The notes beneath the pieces are model-generated. The model saw only the letters and a program-made list of their open reading frames with translations. It was not told where the DNA came from and made no database searches. Shown here piece after piece: positions 46,301 to 52,300 of a DNA stretch of 64,000 nt (positions are counted from its first letter, which is position 1; each line of letters opens with the position of its first letter). The DNA lies in the NCBI GenBank assembly GCA_963681505.1, contig OY811981.1, positions 5,425,727 to 5,489,726 on the forward strand. Direction: 5' to 3'. Source of the stretch: Eunapius fragilis. Lineage: Eukaryota > Porifera > Demospongiae > Spongillida > Spongillidae. A program made the position numbers and the translations under genes.

Positions 46301-49300
46301 GGACGCGTAAGTCAGATATACTTTTTACACATTACACAGGAGTGTTCATACAGCATTATCCCAACTCTTGCAGCATGAAACAAGCACGTAGGAAAAACCT
46401 ACATTTTTGCACGCGTACTACAATGTCCCATAATTACAGGTTTCACTAAGCCTTTCCTCCCTTATTGCTTACCTCTGGATGGTGATAACTGCCTGAGCTA
46501 TCTTTGTGCTTCTGTTCTCATTGCCTGGTACAAAATGCTTGGCCTTGTGGCATTCATCGAAGACCAGACAACCGTTGAAATCCGAACCTCCACTCCAGTC
46601 ACTGAGCTGTTGAAGACGACTCTTGCTGTGCCCGCCTGAGGTGTGTAAAGCAAGAGTAGAATAACAAGTAGGCTTATTGCACTACCTGTGCTTACACAGA
46701 TAAATATGTAGTGACACGCGACTGCAATAGACATGTATCATCCACTACACTGTGCCCTTTCAACAAGTAAAAGTTAGGGGTTCAACAGTTGAAACAGAAC
46801 TTATAAGCACCCAGGTCATTCCACATCAATTGGGCCCACTCTTATTTTTTAAAATCATTATGAGCTAATATAAATTTCCAATTCTCCTTATAGGTATGTA
46901 CACTTTCACTTGATATATGTGTACACAAACCTCTTTGTTATGAAAATATCGAGCACTGATTATTTAAATACCATCACGAACTTTCATACTTTGCATTTGA
47001 TTTACCTACTTCCTTGTGGGAATTTGCATCATTTTTGAATTAACTAAAGATCTGTATGATATTAAACTGTTTAACAAACTTAAAATTATTCATAGGGTTT
47101 ACAGGATTGGCCATTATCAATGTTTTATGTTTTAGAAGTAAATTATTTCCAAATGACACCATAAAAATGGGGTTGCTAGATTGTATCAGGATCACCTTAG
47201 TTTCCAAATCTGGTTCTGGGTGAATTAAGGGTGTGGCCATTACACCTTACTAAACTTGTGACTTAATCTCTTGATCACAACAAAGATGGCTTTAATGTTT
47301 AATCTCCAGGGAAAAATTAAGGATGTCATTATCCTTAAATAAGGATCATCTTTTACATTGCATATTTTTGCTAACCAAGTAAGTAAGATAAAACAAATAG
47401 TATTGGTCAATTGTATACTGATTAGCCTCCATAACAAACGTTAAATGATGTCAATATGATCAATGACCATGTGGTAAAACAGGGAGGAAGTGGCACATCC
47501 TTATTTAAGGATTGACACCATCCTTAAATAAGGATCACAACAGTAGAGATTATTGACCATAAAAACCATAATCATTTTAAAACTCTTGATTTTCTCTGAT
47601 AGCCAGTTGATCCAGCTATACTCACAGCCAGATTCGTCGAAGAAATAACTTGTGGTTAATAAGTTATGCTTATTTACACCATAACCACTTCAAAATTAAT
47701 AATACCAAGCATTTGTATAATGACGTGTACTGATGTAGATGCTCCCTCCTGCTCAAACGCCAGCGTGCAGGACGTACCTTAGCCTCACTGAAACCCCGTG
47801 CACTGCATGTGGTTGTTCTGCCGCCATTCCATCGAACAGTGTGCTTTCTAGTCCTATCATTGAGTACAATACCATGTAGAATGGTGTGTTGGGGGGTATG
47901 GGAAATCTAGGAAGCGTTGTCAATTGGCATACGATATGTGTTCGAGCTTAGTGGAGCTTAGCCCCAATTAATCAGACTCGAGAGGAGACCACGCCATTGC
48001 CTAGGCCTACTGTTGCTGTCGCTGTAACTGTCAATTGACGAATCATGCAGTGCTGCCGCTTTGGTCACTTGCATGGGCCTACATGTATGTCATCCATCCG
48101 TACTGAGGAACTACATCCGTCGCTTTCTGTGGCTCCCCTCGGCATCTAAGCAGGGTTGCTTAGCTTGACACTTTCGAGTGTATGCAATCGCTTCGATCAT
48201 TGGAAGCACTGGCCGGTAAGTGAGCGTACATTGTCGAGGCCGCAGATATTGTTCCACAGATCACATCTGACAGTGTACAAACTACTCCTAGAGCTACCAG
48301 AAACCTGTCCTTCCTTGCCATACGTCGCTCACTACTATATCGCCAGCGGCAAATGGCGGTTTCGCCGTATTTACACTGTAATACCGGTTTTTGAGCAAGC
48401 CAAACCTGTTTTAATTGCGGCAGTATTGCTGATCTGCATGATCTTGAATCTAGTGAATCACTAATATAAAACAAAGCATCAAGAGTACATCATTCTTTTA
48501 GAAAGTGGTCATCATCCTTATTTAAGGATGGCCATCCTTAAATAAGGATTGCGGGAGATTAAACATTAAAATATTAATGGGCCTATATGACCACAAGTTT
48601 ACTTTATGAACAGCCTGTTCCATTGGTCAACTATAAGGAGAATTTGGAAATTTATATTAAAGTTCGCGACACCATCGAGGAAGTAAACGTTAATGGCTTC
48701 TTAATGAATAACATTAAATTCATGCCCACAATGTGTAGAAATCTACCAGCTATGTTGGCTATAAAAATGAACCTTGTGCAGCTTAATAATTAGTCAAAAA
48801 TTTCAAGTTAACAGTGGGAACTTTTTAAATATTATTCAATTCGACCATAATTTTTACCGCATCCAAAATAAAGAATCATATTTTGATTCTACATGTATTG
48901 ATACCTCTAAATATACAATATCTCATCTTCTGCTTTTACACTGTCTGTTTGATTTTCAAGAATACATTCCTTATGTTTTAGCCTCATTACTGGCGCCACC
49001 TTTAGACTGTGTAAACAAACAGTTCTCGCTAAAATAACTGTTCTGAACCATAGTTTGCTTAGTGTTATATAAGGGCCCAGAGGCCATTTTGTACATGACT
49101 ATTGTGTTTTCTGTGAATTTCATTAGTGGCCACACGCGCTACTTGTTAACTATCGTGAATAATAGTCTTGCTCATTAGTATTCAACTCACTGAATTTTTT
49201 AAAAATAATACGAGATGGTCTGCGGAAAATAATATGTCTAACCTATTTTTTTGACCCCACAGACACCTTTTATTTTTTAAAAAGTGTGCATAATTTTTAC

Positions 49301-52300
49301 TTCCTCGATGGTGTCGCGTACTTTAGTTCTTATTGTGCAAAAAAGTGGGCCCAATTGATGTAGAATTCCCCCCCCCCCCCCCCCCCTCTCGCCCTTTCCA
49401 CATGTTTAAACGTGCACATCTCCATAGCCACAAATACCTCTACAAACATATTCAAGAAAATAAATGGTATCTGTACATGAGTCACTTCTTATTGAAGGGG
49501 GAGAAAGGGGGGGGGGGCTTGAATATAGTCAACATGCCTTCTGCCAGCTGACCAATGAAATCAGTTTTATGATCCACACTCTGCATGGCTAGCAATTCCC
49601 AGTATAATAACAAGCAAAGACATTCATCAAAATGTACTTACTCCCCCATACCTTAACCCTCTCCTCTCCCTCCTTCCCATCTGACCTCACTGCATCCTTA
49701 CCCCTCATAACAGAGCTGACCAAGGTAGCATAAGTTGAGAAGATGATGCCTTCCTTGAAATCCGATGACAGCCCAAATACCCTGTGCACAAGGGCAAAGC
49801 CAAGACTTAAACATAACACCCACCACTCACAATATATGATGTAACACTATTATTAGCGCAATCTGATTGGATTGTGAAATGAAAATGTACAGACATATCA
49901 ACACTTTTTAGATTAAAACGTTCAAACTCAATAGTCGAACCATAATATATTCATACTTACACATACTGACTGCTACGCACATACAGACTCCTACACAGTG
50001 TAGACTTCTACACTGTGCAGACTTCTACACTGTGCACTGATACACACATACAGACTCCTAGACTGTGCAGACTTCTACACTGTGCAGTGCTACGCACATA
50101 CAGACTCCTACACTGTGTAGACTCCTACACAGTGTAGACTCCTACACAGTGTAGACTCCTACACTGTGTAGACTCCTACACTGTGCAGACTCCTACACTC
50201 CTACACTGTGTAGACTCCTACACTGTGTAGACTCCTACACTGTGCAGACTCCTACACTGTGCAGACTCCTACACTGTGTAGACTTCTACACTGTGTAGAC
50301 TTCTACACTGTGCAGACTCCTACACTGTGCAGACTCCTACACTGTGCAGACTCCTACACAGTGTAGACTCCTACACTGTGCAGACTCCTACACTATGCAG
50401 ACTCCTACACTGTGCAGACTCCTACACTCCTACACTGTGTAGACTCCTACACTGTGTAGACTCCTACACTGTGCAGACTCCTACACTGTGCAGACTCCTA
50501 CACTGTGTAGACTCCTACACTGTGCAGACTCCTACACTCCTACACTGTGCAGACTCCTACACTGTGCAGACTCCTACACTGTGCAGACTCCTACACTGTG
50601 CAGACTCCTACACTGTGCAGACTCCTACACTGTGTAGACTCCTACACTGTGCAGACTCCTACACTGTGCACTGATACACACATACAGACTCCTAGACTGT
50701 GCAGACTCCTAGACTGTGTAGACTCCTACACTGTGTAGACTCCGACACTGTGTAGACTTCTACACTGTGTAGACTTCTACACTGTGTAGACTTCTACACT
50801 GTGTAGACTCCTACACTGTGCAGACTCCTACACTGTGCAGACTCCTACACTGTGTAGACTCCTACACTGTGCAGACTCCTACACTGTGCACTGATACACA
50901 CATACAGACACCTAGACTGTGCAGACTCCTAGACTGTGTAGACTCCTACACTGTGTAGACTCCTACACTGTGCAGACTCCTACGCTGTGTAGACTCCTAC
51001 ACTGTGTAGACTCCTAGACTGTGCGGACTCCTACACTGTGTAGACTCCTACACTGTGCAGACTCCTACACTGTGCAGACTCCTACACTCCTACACTGTGT
51101 AGACTCCTACACTGTGCAGACTCCTACACTGTGTAGACTTCTACACTGTGTAGACTCCTACACTGTGTAGACTCCACAACTGTGTAGACTCCACAACTGT
51201 GTAGACTCCTACACTGTGTAGACTCCACAACTGTGTAGACTCCTACACTGTGCAGACTCCTACACTGTGCAGACTCCTACACTGTGTAGACTCCTACACT
51301 GTGTAGACTCCTACACTGTGTAGACTCCTACACTGTGCAGACTCCTACACAGTGTAGACTCCTACACTATGTAGACTCCTACACTGTGCAGACTCCTACA
51401 CTCCTACACTGTGCAGACTCCTACACTGTGCAGACTCCTACACTGTGCAGACTCCTACACTCCTACACTGTGCAGACTCCTACACTGTGCAGACTCCTAC
51501 ACTGTGTAGACTTCTACACTGTGCAGACTCCTACACTGTGCAGACTCCTACACTGTGTAGACTTCTACACTGTGTAGACTTCTACACTGTGTAGACTCCT
51601 ACACTGTGCAGACTCCTACACTGTGCAGACTCCTACACTGTGCAGACTCCTACACTGTGTAGACTTCTACACTGTGTAGACTCCTACACTGTGCAGACTT
51701 CTACACTCCTACACTGTGCAGACTCCTACACTGTGTAGACTCCTACACTGTGCAGACTCCTACACTGTGCAGACTCCTACACTGTGTAGACTTCTACACT
51801 GTGTAGACTCCTACACTATGCAGACTTCTACACTCCTACACTGTGCAGACTCCTACACTGTGTAGACTTCTACACTGTGTAGACTCCTACACTGTGCAGA
51901 CTTCTATACTCCTACACTGTGCAGACTCCTACACTGTGCAGACTCCTACACTGTGCAGACTTCTATACTCCTACACTGTGTAGACTCCTACACTGTGCAG
52001 ACTTCTATACTCCTACACTGTGCAGACTCCTACACTGTGCAGACTCCTACACTGTGCAGACTCCTACACTGTGTAGACTTCTACACTGTGTAGACTTCTA
52101 CACTCCTACACTGTGTAGACTCCTACACTGTGTAGACTCCTACACTGTGTAGACTCCTACACTCCTACACAGTGTAGACTTCTACACTGTGCAGACTCCT
52201 ACACTGTGCAGACTGATACACACATACAAACTGTAAATCACTCCACACCACAAAATAAAAGATGTATATGGCCACCCCAAACTATTTTTTATTTATAAAG

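Noticed and set aside
46473..46734. 78-codon minus frame starting at 46734
   Set aside because: It is a different frame from the SBNO exon 10 reading; the SBNO frame carries the DECH box and consistent phases.
48156..48474. 102-104-codon frames open on both strands
   Set aside because: No recognisable domain, no splice or promoter context, and located within SBNO intron 9 repeats.
49968..52226. Possible CRISPR-like array or coding repeat
   Set aside because: Units are contiguous 17-mers without unique spacers, in a eukaryotic intron. Open frames are interrupted and have no conserved product.
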